Source: DATEZO01 sp035255485
GTDB taxonomy: Bacteria > Pseudomonadota > Gammaproteobacteria > Burkholderiales > Burkholderiaceae_D
NCBI GenBank assembly: GCA_035255485.1
Contig: DATEZO010000059.1
Coordinates: forward strand, 1-22,987
Direction of reading: 5' to 3'
DNA length: 22,987 nucleotides
Both the position numbers and the translations under genes were made by a program. Within the stretch, counting starts at the first letter, position 1; every line of letters starts with the position of its first letter. Shown in pieces: positions 6,653 through 14,514 of this stretch. The notes below the pieces were generated by a model that worked only from the letters and a program-made list of their open reading frames with translations, did no database searches and was not told the DNA's origin.

Positions 6653-7266
6653 TATTTCTTGAGAGGTAATTGCGTCAGCCATGCAGTCATGTCGGCAATG
6701 ACTGCATCGCTGGCCATCGCAAATGCTGAAGCGCCGCCCGTTGCATCTGCGGTTGGCGCCGGCGCCTGGTGCATGAAGGTTCTTTGTGCGATCAGCACCC
6801 GGCCGTCAAACAGCGATGCACGTATCGCAATCCGTGCATTGCTCTGTTCTGGTGAAGTAAAGTTTTGAGTGAAATCGTCTGCTTCCATACGCAGTACCAG
6901 TGTATTCGCAGCGCCGTCGGCGGTCGATGTGACCACCCCGCCTGCCTGGGCCAGGCGCGATTTCAGGCGTTCGGCGAACAGCGCCGCCGGCGGCATTACC
7001 CAGCGGCTGTTTGCATAAGGGCGCGGCTGCTGGTTACTTGCGTAACTCAGGCGAAAATACATGGTCTGGGTGTCCAGCCACATTGGCGATTTTATGTCGG
7101 CGACGGCAAGCGGCGGCAACCCGGATCGTGCCGTACCGGAATCATCGGCATGCAATGGGCCAAGGTCGTAGAGCTCAGGGACAGCGGGTTTGATGGCGCA
7201 CGCCGAAAGCAATGCCGTGGAAAGGGCGACTGGAATCAGGAATCGGGTTGATATTCTGGTTCTCAT
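6652..7266 (-). CDS. ABC-type transport auxiliary lipoprotein (PqiC/DUF330-like)
   Basis: A 204-residue lipoprotein partner of an MCE transporter. The signal ends in the lipobox LLSAC, with Cys23 as the lipidated residue; Ala at +2 suggests sorting to the outer membrane. The mature part has YDLGPL, an early SPMWLDTQTMYFRLSY strand segment and the SRWVMPPAALFAERL stretch typical of the ABC-transport auxiliary family. It is thought to receive lipid from, or dock, the MCE protein in the periplasm. I chose ATG 7266 because GAGG lies six bases upstream; the ATG at 7278, in ATGA overlap with the MCE stop, lacks a ribosome site. Coupled to VanZ by a TAATG junction. Confidence 0.86.
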   Translation of the reverse strand: MRTRISTRFLIPVALSTALLSACAIKPAVPELYDLGPLHADDSGTARSGLPPLAVADIKSPMWLDTQTMYFRLSYASNQQPRPYANSRWVMPPAALFAERLKSRLAQAGGVVTSTADGAANTLVLRMEADDFTQNFTSPEQSNARIAIRASLFDGRVLIAQRTFMHQAPAPTADATGGASAFAMASDAVIADMTAWLTQLPLKK

Positions 7267-7274
7267 TGGATGCC

Positions 7275-8189
7275 TCATTTTGAAGGCGCAACAAAGCCGG
7301 TTTCTCCAGGCCCAGGCGCAATGCCGGTAGCGCCGAACAGGATGCTTTGCGGACGATTATTGAAGTTATCAAGCGTGTGATTCAATGTCCGCAGCGACTG
7401 GCGCGCGTCGTGAATCAGAGGGGTGGCCTCTGCGCCGAGCAGATCCACCGTGGACGACAATTTTGCCACCGGGCCGTCCGGTGCGACCAATTGTGTCGTG
7501 GCGCCATTGAGCGTGCTGGTCAGTGCGCTTGCATTTTGCGATAGCCGGCTGATCGATGCCATGGTTGATTGCATCTCGGCAGTCAGCATCGGCAATCGCG
7601 TCAGCGTCGGCTGCAGTTGGCGAGGAATCGCCTCGATTTCGGTCGCCGCTTTGCTGACATTGTCAAAAGCCTGCAGCATCGCTTTCTGATTGTCGGGCGA
7701 CAGCAGCGTATTGATGCGCTTGGCAATTTCTTCGGTCTGGATCAGGATGGCGAGGCCGCGATCTTGCAGATTGTCCAGCAGGCTGGGCCGCATCTCGATG
7801 CGGGCGATATGGTCTTTGGCGCTGCTAACCTTGACCGGATTAGTGCCGTCATCATCCAGCTGCACATAAGCGATGCCGGTCACGCCCTGATAAGCAAGAG
7901 TGCCGAACGTCGATTTGGTGATCGGCGTATCGGGACGGACGCCGATCTGGACCAGGATCTGCCCTGGCACTGCAGGATCGAACGTGATGGCATCGACCTT
8001 GCCTACGTCCAGTCCGCGATAACGCACCGCAGCCTGGGGATTCAGGCCGGGAATCGATAGTTTGGTGGCCATTTCATATGGCACCCGTTCCACGCGGTCG
8101 CGATTGAGCCACATGGCGATCAGCACTGCAGCAATCAGCAGCGCTATCGTAAAGATACCTGCCATTAGTGCGTGCGCTTTATTTTCCAT
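7275..8189 (-). CDS. MCE-domain substrate-binding protein of ABC lipid transporter (MlaD-like)
   Basis: A 304-residue protein with one N-terminal membrane anchor (about 9-28) followed by a single MCE domain (about 37-115; landmarks VRYRGLDVGKVDAITFDP and GVTGIAYVQLDD). The remaining 180 residues are polar and predicted helical, with a coiled-coil-like Leu/Thr/Ser pattern, much longer than MlaD tails. In the family such helices form a hexameric barrel or needle in the periplasm. It would bind lipids delivered by or to the MlaFE-like ABC core encoded just upstream. GAGA seven bases before the ATG; 21 bases separate it from the ATPase stop. Confidence 0.9.
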   Translation of the reverse strand: MENKAHALMAGIFTIALLIAAVLIAMWLNRDRVERVPYEMATKLSIPGLNPQAAVRYRGLDVGKVDAITFDPAVPGQILVQIGVRPDTPITKSTFGTLAYQGVTGIAYVQLDDDGTNPVKVSSAKDHIARIEMRPSLLDNLQDRGLAILIQTEEIAKRINTLLSPDNQKAMLQAFDNVSKAATEIEAIPRQLQPTLTRLPMLTAEMQSTMASISRLSQNASALTSTLNGATTQLVAPDGPVAKLSSTVDLLGAEATPLIHDARQSLRTLNHTLDNFNNRPQSILFGATGIAPGPGETGFVAPSK

Positions 8190-8210
8190 AGCGTACTCTC
8201 ATGATGTTTT

Positions 8211-8999
8211 TTATCCGGCCTGATGGCCGATGTGCAATTCCGCCTGCGCCCGTCGCCCCCGCTTGCCAAGGAAAAATTGCCGAACGAATGGATGCGGCAC
8301 GGTGATGATATCGCCGGGAGCGCCGACGGCGATCACGCGCTTGTCCGCCAGCACCGCGACCCGTGTGGACAGGGCGAATAGTGTATCGAGATCGTGCGTG
8401 ACCATGACGACCGTCAGATGCAATGCCTGATGCAATGAACGGATCAGATCGACAAAACTTTCCGATAAACTTGGATCGAGACCGGCAGTCGGCTCGTCCA
8501 GGAACAGCAGTTCCGGTTCCAGCGCCAGCGCGCGCGCCAGGGCGACCCGCTTCACCATGCCGCCCGACAGATCGGCAGGCATCTTCAATGCATCGGCTGG
8601 CGAAATGCCGACCATGTGCAATTTCAGCAATACCGCATCCCGGATCAGATCTGCCGGCAGCGCGTGTAATTCGCGCATCGGCTGCGCCACATTGTCAAAT
8701 GCCGTTAGCGCGGAAAACAGCGCGCCATGCTGAAACAGCATGCCGCAGCGATTGCGCAGCATTTCCAGAGCGGCCGCGTCGGCGCCATGGATATCCTTGC
8801 CGAAAACCCGTACGCTGCCGCGCGCCGGCTGCTGCAATCCCAGTATCTGACGCAGCAGCGTGGTCTTGCCGGACCCGGACCCGCCTACCAGCGACAGGAT
8901 ATCGCCTTGCCGGACGTCGAGATTCAAATCCTGATGCACGACTACGTCGCCAAACTGCGTCCATAAATCCCGGATCTGGATGATCGGATTATCCTGCAT
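8211..8999 (-). CDS. ABC transporter ATP-binding protein (MlaF-like)
   Basis: A 262-residue nucleotide-binding subunit. Walker A GGSGSGKTT (39-47), Q-loop Gln90 in MLFQHGALF, signature LSGGM (144-148), Walker B LLFLDEP (164-170), D-loop AGLD and switch His202 in VTHDLD are all intact. MLFQHGALFSALTAFDNV and LSGGMVKRVALARA are characteristic of the MCE-associated MlaF group. It powers the adjacent permease on the cytoplasmic side. The real start is the ATG at 8999, whose A is shared with the permease TAA; the long upstream open frame lies inside the permease gene and has no family similarity. Confidence 0.93.
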   Translation of the reverse strand: MQDNPIIQIRDLWTQFGDVVVHQDLNLDVRQGDILSLVGGSGSGKTTLLRQILGLQQPARGSVRVFGKDIHGADAAALEMLRNRCGMLFQHGALFSALTAFDNVAQPMRELHALPADLIRDAVLLKLHMVGISPADALKMPADLSGGMVKRVALARALALEPELLFLDEPTAGLDPSLSESFVDLIRSLHQALHLTVVMVTHDLDTLFALSTRVAVLADKRVIAVGAPGDIITVPHPFVRQFFLGKRGRRAQAELHIGHQAG

Positions 9000-10126
9000 T
9001 AGTAGTACCCTACGTTGTTGAATGCGATGGCAAATACCGCATCCGCAAGAATGACAATCGTGATTGCGGTGACCACCGATAGCGTAGTGCCTTGCCCCAG
9101 GCTTTCCGTATTGGCCTTGACGCGCATTCCGAAATGGCATGCCATCAGTGCGATCAGGCTGCCAAAGACAATGCCTTTGCCCAGGCCGATCCAGTAATTG
9201 GCAAGTGGCACCGCCTCCGGTAATTTTTGCATGAAATAGCTGGGCGACAAGCCTAGCTCGAAACTGGCGGCGGCCATGCCACCGGCCAATGCAAGCGCGT
9301 CAGTCCAAATTACCAGCAATGGCATCGAGACCGCCAATGCCAGTACTTTTGGCATGACCAGGCGAAAACCATGCGGCAACCCCATGACCAGCATGGCATC
9401 CAGTTCTTCGGTCACGCGCATGACGCCAAGCTGGGCCGTGATCGACGAGCCGGATCGCCCGGCCACCAGTATCGCTGCCAGTAGCGGGCCCAGCTCGCGA
9501 ATGATGCTCATGCCCAGGATATTGACCAGATACACATCGCCGCCAAAAGTGTGCAGCTGCTGCGCCGAAAGATATGACAGCACCACGCCAATCAAAAACC
9601 CCACCAGCGCCGTAATGCCAAGCGCCTGGTATCCGGTGTGGAATATATTCGCCGATATTTCCTTCCATGGCCCTAGCAGGGGGCGCGCTGCCAATCGCAT
9701 GGTATCCATGACCAGTTGGCCTATCAGCGCGATGAATCCGGTCACATGGTCATGCAAGGCAAACAGCCTGGCACCGATGCGCCTGACCGATAACCAATGA
9801 GCCTGCGCCGCATTCGGCAAGGCGAGCGGGCCGGCTTCTTCAAGGCGATTGAAGAATTCGCCATGCTGGTCTGCTAGCGATAGCTGCCGCGGCCGGGTTT
9901 TTCCCCATGCATTCCAGAATAGCTGTGCGCCGATGTGATCGAGCGCCGTTATTTGAGTCAAGTCCCATCTGGCCGGGGTATTTTTCCTGGTGTGCTTCAG
10001 CGTGGCATCAATCTGCGGCATGATTCCGGGATGCGCCAATGCCTGCACTTGCCAGGAACCGCTTGCATGAACGGTTGATTGGTCTTTGCGGTCAATAGTC
10101 AGTGTAGGGAGTTCGGAAAGTGGCAT
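8999..10126 (-). CDS. MlaE-family permease with N-terminal STAS domain
   Basis: A 375-residue protein combining a cytosolic STAS-like domain (about 1-105; DLTQITALDHIGAQLFWNAW) with an MlaE permease domain (about 120-375). Permease hallmarks are RELGPLLAAILVAGRSGSS (210-228) and MRVTEELDAM (236-245), followed by about four more membrane segments. In E. coli the STAS partner MlaB is separate; here it is fused, as seen in other MCE systems. First gene of the minus-strand operon and divergent from birA. No clear ribosome site precedes the ATG, which lies next to TTAAACTGCCCGC on the minus strand. Confidence 0.92.
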   Translation of the reverse strand: MPLSELPTLTIDRKDQSTVHASGSWQVQALAHPGIMPQIDATLKHTRKNTPARWDLTQITALDHIGAQLFWNAWGKTRPRQLSLADQHGEFFNRLEEAGPLALPNAAQAHWLSVRRIGARLFALHDHVTGFIALIGQLVMDTMRLAARPLLGPWKEISANIFHTGYQALGITALVGFLIGVVLSYLSAQQLHTFGGDVYLVNILGMSIIRELGPLLAAILVAGRSGSSITAQLGVMRVTEELDAMLVMGLPHGFRLVMPKVLALAVSMPLLVIWTDALALAGGMAAASFELGLSPSYFMQKLPEAVPLANYWIGLGKGIVFGSLIALMACHFGMRVKANTESLGQGTTLSVVTAITIVILADAVFAIAFNNVGYY

Positions 10127-10265
10127 GCGGGCAGTTTAAGGGAGAATCCGTCAAGCGTCATCTGGTGCATGAATACGGTAGATGCGCGTCATTTGCGAGA
10201 GGCTCAGAAGTTGCAGAATAGTATCTTTGTATCGTATTTGCAGGCATCCCGTTACAATGGAGAGC
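10127..10265. other. divergent intergenic region, MCE operon / birA
   Basis: The region must hold promoters for both directions. I see TACTAT on the minus strand near 10217-10222 and TACAAT on the plus strand at 10253-10258 as possible -10 elements, but neither has a convincing -35 hexamer. No strong inverted repeat was found. Confidence 0.3.
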
Positions 10266-11060
10266 ATGGTTTCCCTTCTTTCTGCACAGCGTATTGCTGA
10301 ATTGCGTCAACCGGCCGCGCAGGTGGTCGCTGTCCGCGTTGTCGCCAGGACCGGCTCTACTAATGCCGATTTGCTGGCACATATTGGCATGATTTCCTCT
10401 CCCGTATTGCTCATTGCCGAGAACCAGACTGCTGGCCGCGGTCGCGCTGGCCGTGCATGGCATTCCGCACCCGATGCATCGCTCACGTTTTCACTGGCAT
10501 GGAATTTCAGGCGACCGGTACAGGAGTTGGTCGGATTGCCGCTTGCGGTTGGCGCGGTCATCGCCGAGGTGCTGAAATCGTTCGGTATCGATACGCTACT
10601 CAAATGGCCGAACGATGTATTGAAGGATGGCAGAAAGTTATCCGGAATCCTGATCGAAACCGCTTCAGTCGACAGCTCCCGGGAGCAGCGAACCTGGGCC
10701 GTAATCGGTATCGGCCTCAATCTTGCCATGCCGGGGGAGCTGGCAACCCGGATTGGCCATGCGGTCGCCGATGCAAGCGAATCCAGCCTGGATCGCAACT
10801 CCCTGATGGCAGCGCTGCTCAATGCATTGGCGGAAGCGTTGGTGCTGTTCGAGGCACAAGGATTTCTCGCATTCATGACACGCTGGAACGACCTGCACGC
10901 TTATGCGGGGCAGCCAGTTGTGATCATCGACCGCGGTCGGACCCTGCATGAGGGCATCGCGGCTGGTGTGGATGCGACCGGCCGCCTGCAACTCGATACC
11001 GCCGCCGGCAGGATCGCAGTCATGGCTGGTGACGTATCGTTGCGCCTGCAGGAAGGCTAG
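10266..11060 (+). CDS. birA: biotin--[acetyl-CoA-carboxylase] ligase, class I (no repressor domain)
   Basis: A 264-residue biotin protein ligase. The adenylate-binding loop GRGRAGR (57-63), KWPNDVL (113-119) and GRKLSGILIE (122-131) are the family's catalytic landmarks, and a short C-terminal SH3-like domain follows from about 215. It makes biotinyl-AMP and attaches biotin to the carboxyl-carrier protein of acetyl-CoA carboxylase. There is no N-terminal winged helix, so it should not repress biotin genes as E. coli BirA does. I chose ATG 10266 with GGAG just upstream; ATG 10257 is possible, and the longer frame from 10182 adds unlike residues. coaX begins three bases after the stop. Confidence 0.92.
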   Translation: MVSLLSAQRIAELRQPAAQVVAVRVVARTGSTNADLLAHIGMISSPVLLIAENQTAGRGRAGRAWHSAPDASLTFSLAWNFRRPVQELVGLPLAVGAVIAEVLKSFGIDTLLKWPNDVLKDGRKLSGILIETASVDSSREQRTWAVIGIGLNLAMPGELATRIGHAVADASESSLDRNSLMAALLNALAEALVLFEAQGFLAFMTRWNDLHAYAGQPVVIIDRGRTLHEGIAAGVDATGRLQLDTAAGRIAVMAGDVSLRLQEG

Positions 11061-11063
11061 CCG

Positions 11064-11831
11064 ATGCTGCTACTGGTTGATGCAGGCAATACACGGATCA
11101 AATGGGCGTTGGCCGATTTGCGCTCGCCTGTTTTGGGGCACTGGTTTGCTGGGGGCGCGGTAATACGCGAAAATGCATCCGGGCTGGCCGATGCGTGGCG
11201 CGGCTTGGCTATTTCGCATGCGCTGCTATCCAATGTCGCCGGACAAGGCATACGCGATATCCTGGAGAATGCACTGCTGGAAGCATTGGCGCCAGTCCGG
11301 ATAACGATGGAATGGTTTGCCTCGGTCGTATCGCTTGCCGGCGTGCGCAACGGCTATCGCAATCCGGCCCAGCTAGGTTGCGACCGGTTTGCGTCGGCGA
11401 TCGGCGCGCATGCATTATTTCCAGGCCGGCCGCTGATTGTCGCCACCTGTGGCACCGCCACGACAGTGGATGCGATCACGGCGGACGGTTTTTTTGCCGG
11501 AGGCATGATTCTTCCGGGATTGGGCCTGATGGCGGCTTCGCTGGCGAAAAATACTGCACAATTACCACAGGTGGCGCAGCATATCCTTGTGCCGCAACCG
11601 TTCGCGGACAATACCGCCGATGCCATTGTCAGCGGATGCATTGCAGCGCAGGCAGGTGCGATCGAGCGCGCAGTTGCCGCTCACGCAAATCGACATGGCA
11701 AGGTGCAGTGCCTGTTGTCAGGCGGTGCTGCTGCCACGGTTGCGCCGTATCTATCGATGCCATGCGAGGTCGTCGATAATCTTGTACTGCTTGGCTTACA
11801 GGCCGTTGCGATTAATTACGTACCATGCTGA
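11064..11831 (+). CDS. coaX: type III pantothenate kinase
   Basis: A 255-residue CoaX of the ASKHA fold. DAGNTRIKWALAD (6-18) is the phosphate-1 motif, GCDRFASAIGAH (105-116) the pantothenate/dimer motif and TCGTATTVDAIT (128-139) the phosphate-2 motif; GGMILPG (146-152) follows. It phosphorylates pantothenate in the first step of CoA synthesis, needs a monovalent cation and is not inhibited by CoA, according to the known family. AGGAAGG precedes the ATG by about eight bases within the birA tail. Its last seven bases overlap the SPOR gene. No coaA-like gene is in the window. Confidence 0.95.
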   Translation: MLLLVDAGNTRIKWALADLRSPVLGHWFAGGAVIRENASGLADAWRGLAISHALLSNVAGQGIRDILENALLEALAPVRITMEWFASVVSLAGVRNGYRNPAQLGCDRFASAIGAHALFPGRPLIVATCGTATTVDAITADGFFAGGMILPGLGLMAASLAKNTAQLPQVAQHILVPQPFADNTADAIVSGCIAAQAGAIERAVAAHANRHGKVQCLLSGGAAATVAPYLSMPCEVVDNLVLLGLQAVAINYVPC

Positions 11832-12532
11832 AATTCCTGTTCTGGTCCCTGCTGTTGGCCAATAGCGTGCTGTTCGCCTATCACCAAGGATATCTGACCC
11901 CATTGTTTCCTGATGGCCGCGAGCCGGAGCGAGCGGCCAGGCAGTTCAATGTGGATAAGATCAAGCTGATTCCTGCGAATAGTGAGGGAAATACCTCAAC
12001 GGCGCCATCCACAGCCGCTTCCCCGTCGTTGCCACCGGCTACTACGATTGCGGATAGTAAACAAATGGTTATTGCCTGTACTGAAATCGGTAATTTCGAT
12101 GCAGAAGAGGCTAAACAATTCGAAGCGCGCATGGCAAGTCTGGCGCTGGGTAAAAGGTTGTCGCGGCGCACTGTACCGGACAGCATCCGCCACATAGTAT
12201 TTATTCCGCCGCAGGGCAGCAAGGAAAGGGCGGATAAAAAAGCCGAGGAATTGCGTCAACTGGGCATCCAGGATTTTTATGTGATTCAGGAAGGCAAGGA
12301 CTATCGTTGGGGAGTTTCACTCGGCATTTTCAAGACTGAGGCAAGCGCTCGCAATTATTTGGCGCTGCTCAATCAAAAAGGCGTGCACAGTGCCCGTCTT
12401 GGCCCGTATGGCGCCGAATCAAGCAAGATTGCGTTTCAGTTGCACAGCATTGATGCAGGCGTCAAGACGGCACTGGATGCCATCAGGGTAAATTTTCCAC
12501 AACAGCAACTGCGCGATTGTGAACCCGAATAG
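11825..12532 (+). CDS. SPOR-domain membrane protein
   Basis: A 235-residue protein with one N-terminal membrane anchor (about 3-20, FLFWSLLLANSVLFAY), a Ser/Thr/Pro/Ala-rich linker (about 55-75) and a C-terminal SPOR-like domain (about 125-200; DFYVIQEGKDYRWGVSLGIF, then EASARNYLALLNQKGV). SPOR domains bind glycan strands stripped of stem peptides at division septa, so a peptidoglycan-associated role in the periplasm is inferred. The ATG overlaps the coaX stop and lacks a ribosome site, implying translational coupling. The specific division role cannot be told from sequence. Confidence 0.83.
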   Translation: MLKFLFWSLLLANSVLFAYHQGYLTPLFPDGREPERAARQFNVDKIKLIPANSEGNTSTAPSTAASPSLPPATTIADSKQMVIACTEIGNFDAEEAKQFEARMASLALGKRLSRRTVPDSIRHIVFIPPQGSKERADKKAEELRQLGIQDFYVIQEGKDYRWGVSLGIFKTEASARNYLALLNQKGVHSARLGPYGAESSKIAFQLHSIDAGVKTALDAIRVNFPQQQLRDCEPE

Positions 12533-12553
12533 CATTGCGCGTTATTGCCTGTT

Positions 12554-13678
12554 TCATAGCAAATTGCGCTGCTCGGTCAACTGCCCGTTGATTGCCTGGT
12601 AAATGACAACCGTACCATCCTTGAGATCTCCCTTGCCATCAAATTCGACAGTGCCTTGGATCTTGCCGTCGAAGGATGTCTGCTTCATGATCGGCAGATA
12701 GATATCGGGTTTTACGGAGTTCGCTTCCTGCATCGCTTGCGCCAACACATGAATACCGTCATATGCAAGGGTTGAATACGCACCTGGGTTGCCGAATTTT
12801 GCCTGATACATCTGTGTAAATCCGATACCAGCAGAGAGCCAGGAGGGCGGGACCCCCGCAATAGTGCAGTAATAGTTGGAGTCTGCGTCGCCCTGGGCGT
12901 TTTTCACGGTTGACGGATCGCACATCGCATCGGCTACAACAAATTTTGCCGCGATCCCTGATTTGCGCATGGCTTTCAGCAGCGGCAGGCCAACACCCTC
13001 ATCGCCGCCAAAGAAGACGATATCCGCTTTGCTATCCTTGATTTTTTGTACAAGAGCAGCATAGTCTGCCGCCTTCGGATCAACGCTTTCATGCGGGGGC
13101 TGGAGGTTCTTGCTCTTCAATATCTTTGTTACCTCTTCCACGAGACCGATGCCGAAAGTAGTGCGATCATCAACAATGTAAATTGATTTTGCGCGCAATT
13201 TTTCGCTGATCAGGCGCCCTAATGTCGCGCCTTGCTGAATGTCGTCGGCGGTAATGCGGAAAGCCGTTTTCAGACCCATCCGCGTGTATTTCGGATTGGT
13301 GGAAACCGACAGCTGCGGAATGCCCGCATTGGCATAGAGCGGCGCGGCTGCGATCGATACGCCGGAGTTGAAATGGCCGAATATGGCGGTCACGCCGGCA
13401 TCGATCAGACGCTGTGCAGCCAGCTTCCCTTCTTCGGGAGATGCCTTGTCGTCTTCCATTACCAGTTCGAAATGCGCGCGCTTGCCATTGATGGTGAAAT
13501 AGTCGTTGTTTAACTCTTCGGCCGCAATTTCCGCACCGTGCGCAATATCCTTGCCATATTGCGCAAGCGCGCCAGACATTGGCGCGACAACGCCAATCTT
13601 GATATTGACCTGGCGGCTGCAAGCGGCAAGCAGGTTGAGCGCCACTACGACACAGGCAATCTTTACGATCGATTTCAT
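12554..13678 (-). CDS. Leu/Ile/Val-type ABC substrate-binding protein with lipobox
   Basis: A 374-residue type I periplasmic binding protein (Peripla_BP_6). The mature part starts VNIKIGVVAPMSGALAQYG and has the family features GKLAAQRLID, AIFGHFNSGVSIAAAPLY and YTRMGLKTAFRITADD. It should bind a branched-chain or related amino acid. The signal ends LNLLAAC with Cys20, a lipobox, so it is probably a membrane-tethered lipoprotein, unlike soluble E. coli LivJ/LivK. The start is fixed by GGAGGGG a few bases upstream of ATG 13678. No livHMGF genes are adjacent, so it is an orphan. It ends 21 bases from the convergent SPOR gene. Confidence 0.92.
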   Translation of the reverse strand: MKSIVKIACVVVALNLLAACSRQVNIKIGVVAPMSGALAQYGKDIAHGAEIAAEELNNDYFTINGKRAHFELVMEDDKASPEEGKLAAQRLIDAGVTAIFGHFNSGVSIAAAPLYANAGIPQLSVSTNPKYTRMGLKTAFRITADDIQQGATLGRLISEKLRAKSIYIVDDRTTFGIGLVEEVTKILKSKNLQPPHESVDPKAADYAALVQKIKDSKADIVFFGGDEGVGLPLLKAMRKSGIAAKFVVADAMCDPSTVKNAQGDADSNYYCTIAGVPPSWLSAGIGFTQMYQAKFGNPGAYSTLAYDGIHVLAQAMQEANSVKPDIYLPIMKQTSFDGKIQGTVEFDGKGDLKDGTVVIYQAINGQLTEQRNLL

Positions 13679-13938
13679 TTGTCCCCTCCCTGAGCATTGC
13701 AAAAAAGCAAATTTTTTTCTTATACTAAATCACCTTTAAAAGAATTTAATTTTTAAATAATGGTTATTTGAAGATTTTATTTTGATTCATTAAAAATCAT
13801 GAAAACAGGCAAGGTCAGAAGGATTCGGCAGAACTGCCGCTTCCATTGATCTTTATCGTTTACTCTTTAACAGGCAGGACGGCAAAACAGCTATTACAAA
13901 AATATTTGCGATGCCATATTCCCGCAGCGGATGCGATA
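13679..13938. other. AT-rich gap upstream of the binding-protein gene
   Basis: The 13710-13800 stretch is strongly A/T rich with T and A runs that could act as an UP element. On the minus strand TATAAG (13719-13724) is a possible -10 for the binding-protein gene with no good -35. A perfect CGGCAG-AA-CTGCCG palindrome lies at 13826-13839 without a T-run. No gene is seen; the remainder may be the 3' leader of the CWC transcript. Confidence 0.4.
13826..13839. repeat. 14-bp palindrome
   Basis: CGGCAG (13826-13831) and CTGCCG (13834-13839) with AA between; as RNA it would form a five-pair stem with a GAAC or GUUC tetraloop. It lies between two minus-strand genes. Function unknown. Confidence 0.4.
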
Positions 13939-14136
13939 TCAGGATTCATCGGATATTTTCTCGCTGGCAGAGGTCAACGCGTCCAGGCAATCGGGGCAGA
14001 AACAGCCGGGCATGATGTTGTTTGTCATGCCAGGCATAGCCAGCGCCGGCAGAGAAGCGCACCAGCAAGGTTCCTTGTGCGCGCCATCAGTCATGCCGCA
14101 TGAAAACAAGGCGTTGCAGCGGGGACAAATACTCAT
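13939..14136 (-). CDS. cysteine-rich CWC family small protein
   Basis: A 65-residue protein matching the Cys-rich CWC pattern: CPRC (4-7), FSCGM (11-15), PCWC (23-26) with a following SLP, and CFCPDCL (45-51). Eight cysteines (4, 7, 13, 24, 26, 45, 47, 50) suggest one or two structural zinc sites. There is no signal peptide. The function of the family is unknown. AAGGA lies seven bases before the ATG, supporting the start. It stands alone between the binding-protein gene and the argB cluster. A possible promoter on the minus strand is TTGATC (14195-14200) with CATTAT (14171-14176), 18 bases apart. Overlapping plus-strand frames here look like shadows. Confidence 0.82.
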   Translation of the reverse strand: MSICPRCNALFSCGMTDGAHKEPCWCASLPALAMPGMTNNIMPGCFCPDCLDALTSASEKISDES

Positions 14137-14514
14137 TTATCCATCCTTACTTTACAAAACGTGATTTCGGATAATGCGTTTTCATTCAACGTTTGATCAA
14201 GTAGCTACAGGGATACCAAACGCGACAAAACGGGTTGCATTGCCTCATGCTGAAAACCGCGCGATTCAGTCATTGCTGGCTTGTCATTTCCGCAAAATGT
14301 TAAAAGAGCGATATCGAAAGCGCGAAAAATTCTTCCCTGAAAATCATCCGGAACGTCGGGTACTTTCCCTGTAAAATCGCGAAAGCAATTATTTATTGCG
14401 GGACAGAGCGAATAGCGGCAGTACTCTGTTTCCTACATTATAGTAATAGAGAAATAGAGCCGCCGGACAGAATCAGACACGGCAATGCGCTATCCTCACC
14501 GAGTTAAACCAACC
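14137..14514. other. intergenic region between CWC gene and argB
   Basis: 378 bases between divergent genes. It holds a Lys/Arg-rich open frame of 66 codons (14174-14374, plus) that has no clear ribosome site or recognisable family. Small hairpins are seen: GCAAT-TATTT-ATTGC (14386-14400) and ACAGAG (14403-14408) with CTCTGT near 14424-14429. The argB promoter presumably lies at 14400-14450. No known riboswitch class was recognised. Confidence 0.4.
14439..14444 (+). promoter_or_regulatory. candidate -10 box for argB
   Basis: TATAGT within ATTATAGTAATAG, 71 bases before the chosen argB ATG. The hexamer 17 bases upstream is CGGCAG, not a sigma70 -35 box, so this would be a weak or activated promoter. 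Confidence 0.28.

Noticed and set aside
8999..9140. N-terminal extension of the MlaF-like ATPase
   Set aside because: The extension is the permease gene read in another frame; the TAATG junction start at 8999 fits the family.
14174..14374. 66-codon plus-strand gene before argB
   Set aside because: No ribosome site, no recognisable family and strongly basic composition without other support; kept only as a note in the intergenic entry.
14417..14428. GGCAGTACTCTG, similar to the SlmA-binding site GTGAGTACTCAC, upstream of the argB-slmA run
   Set aside because: Only 8 of 12 positions agree and the AGTACT core occurs several more times inside genes in this window, so it is not above background.
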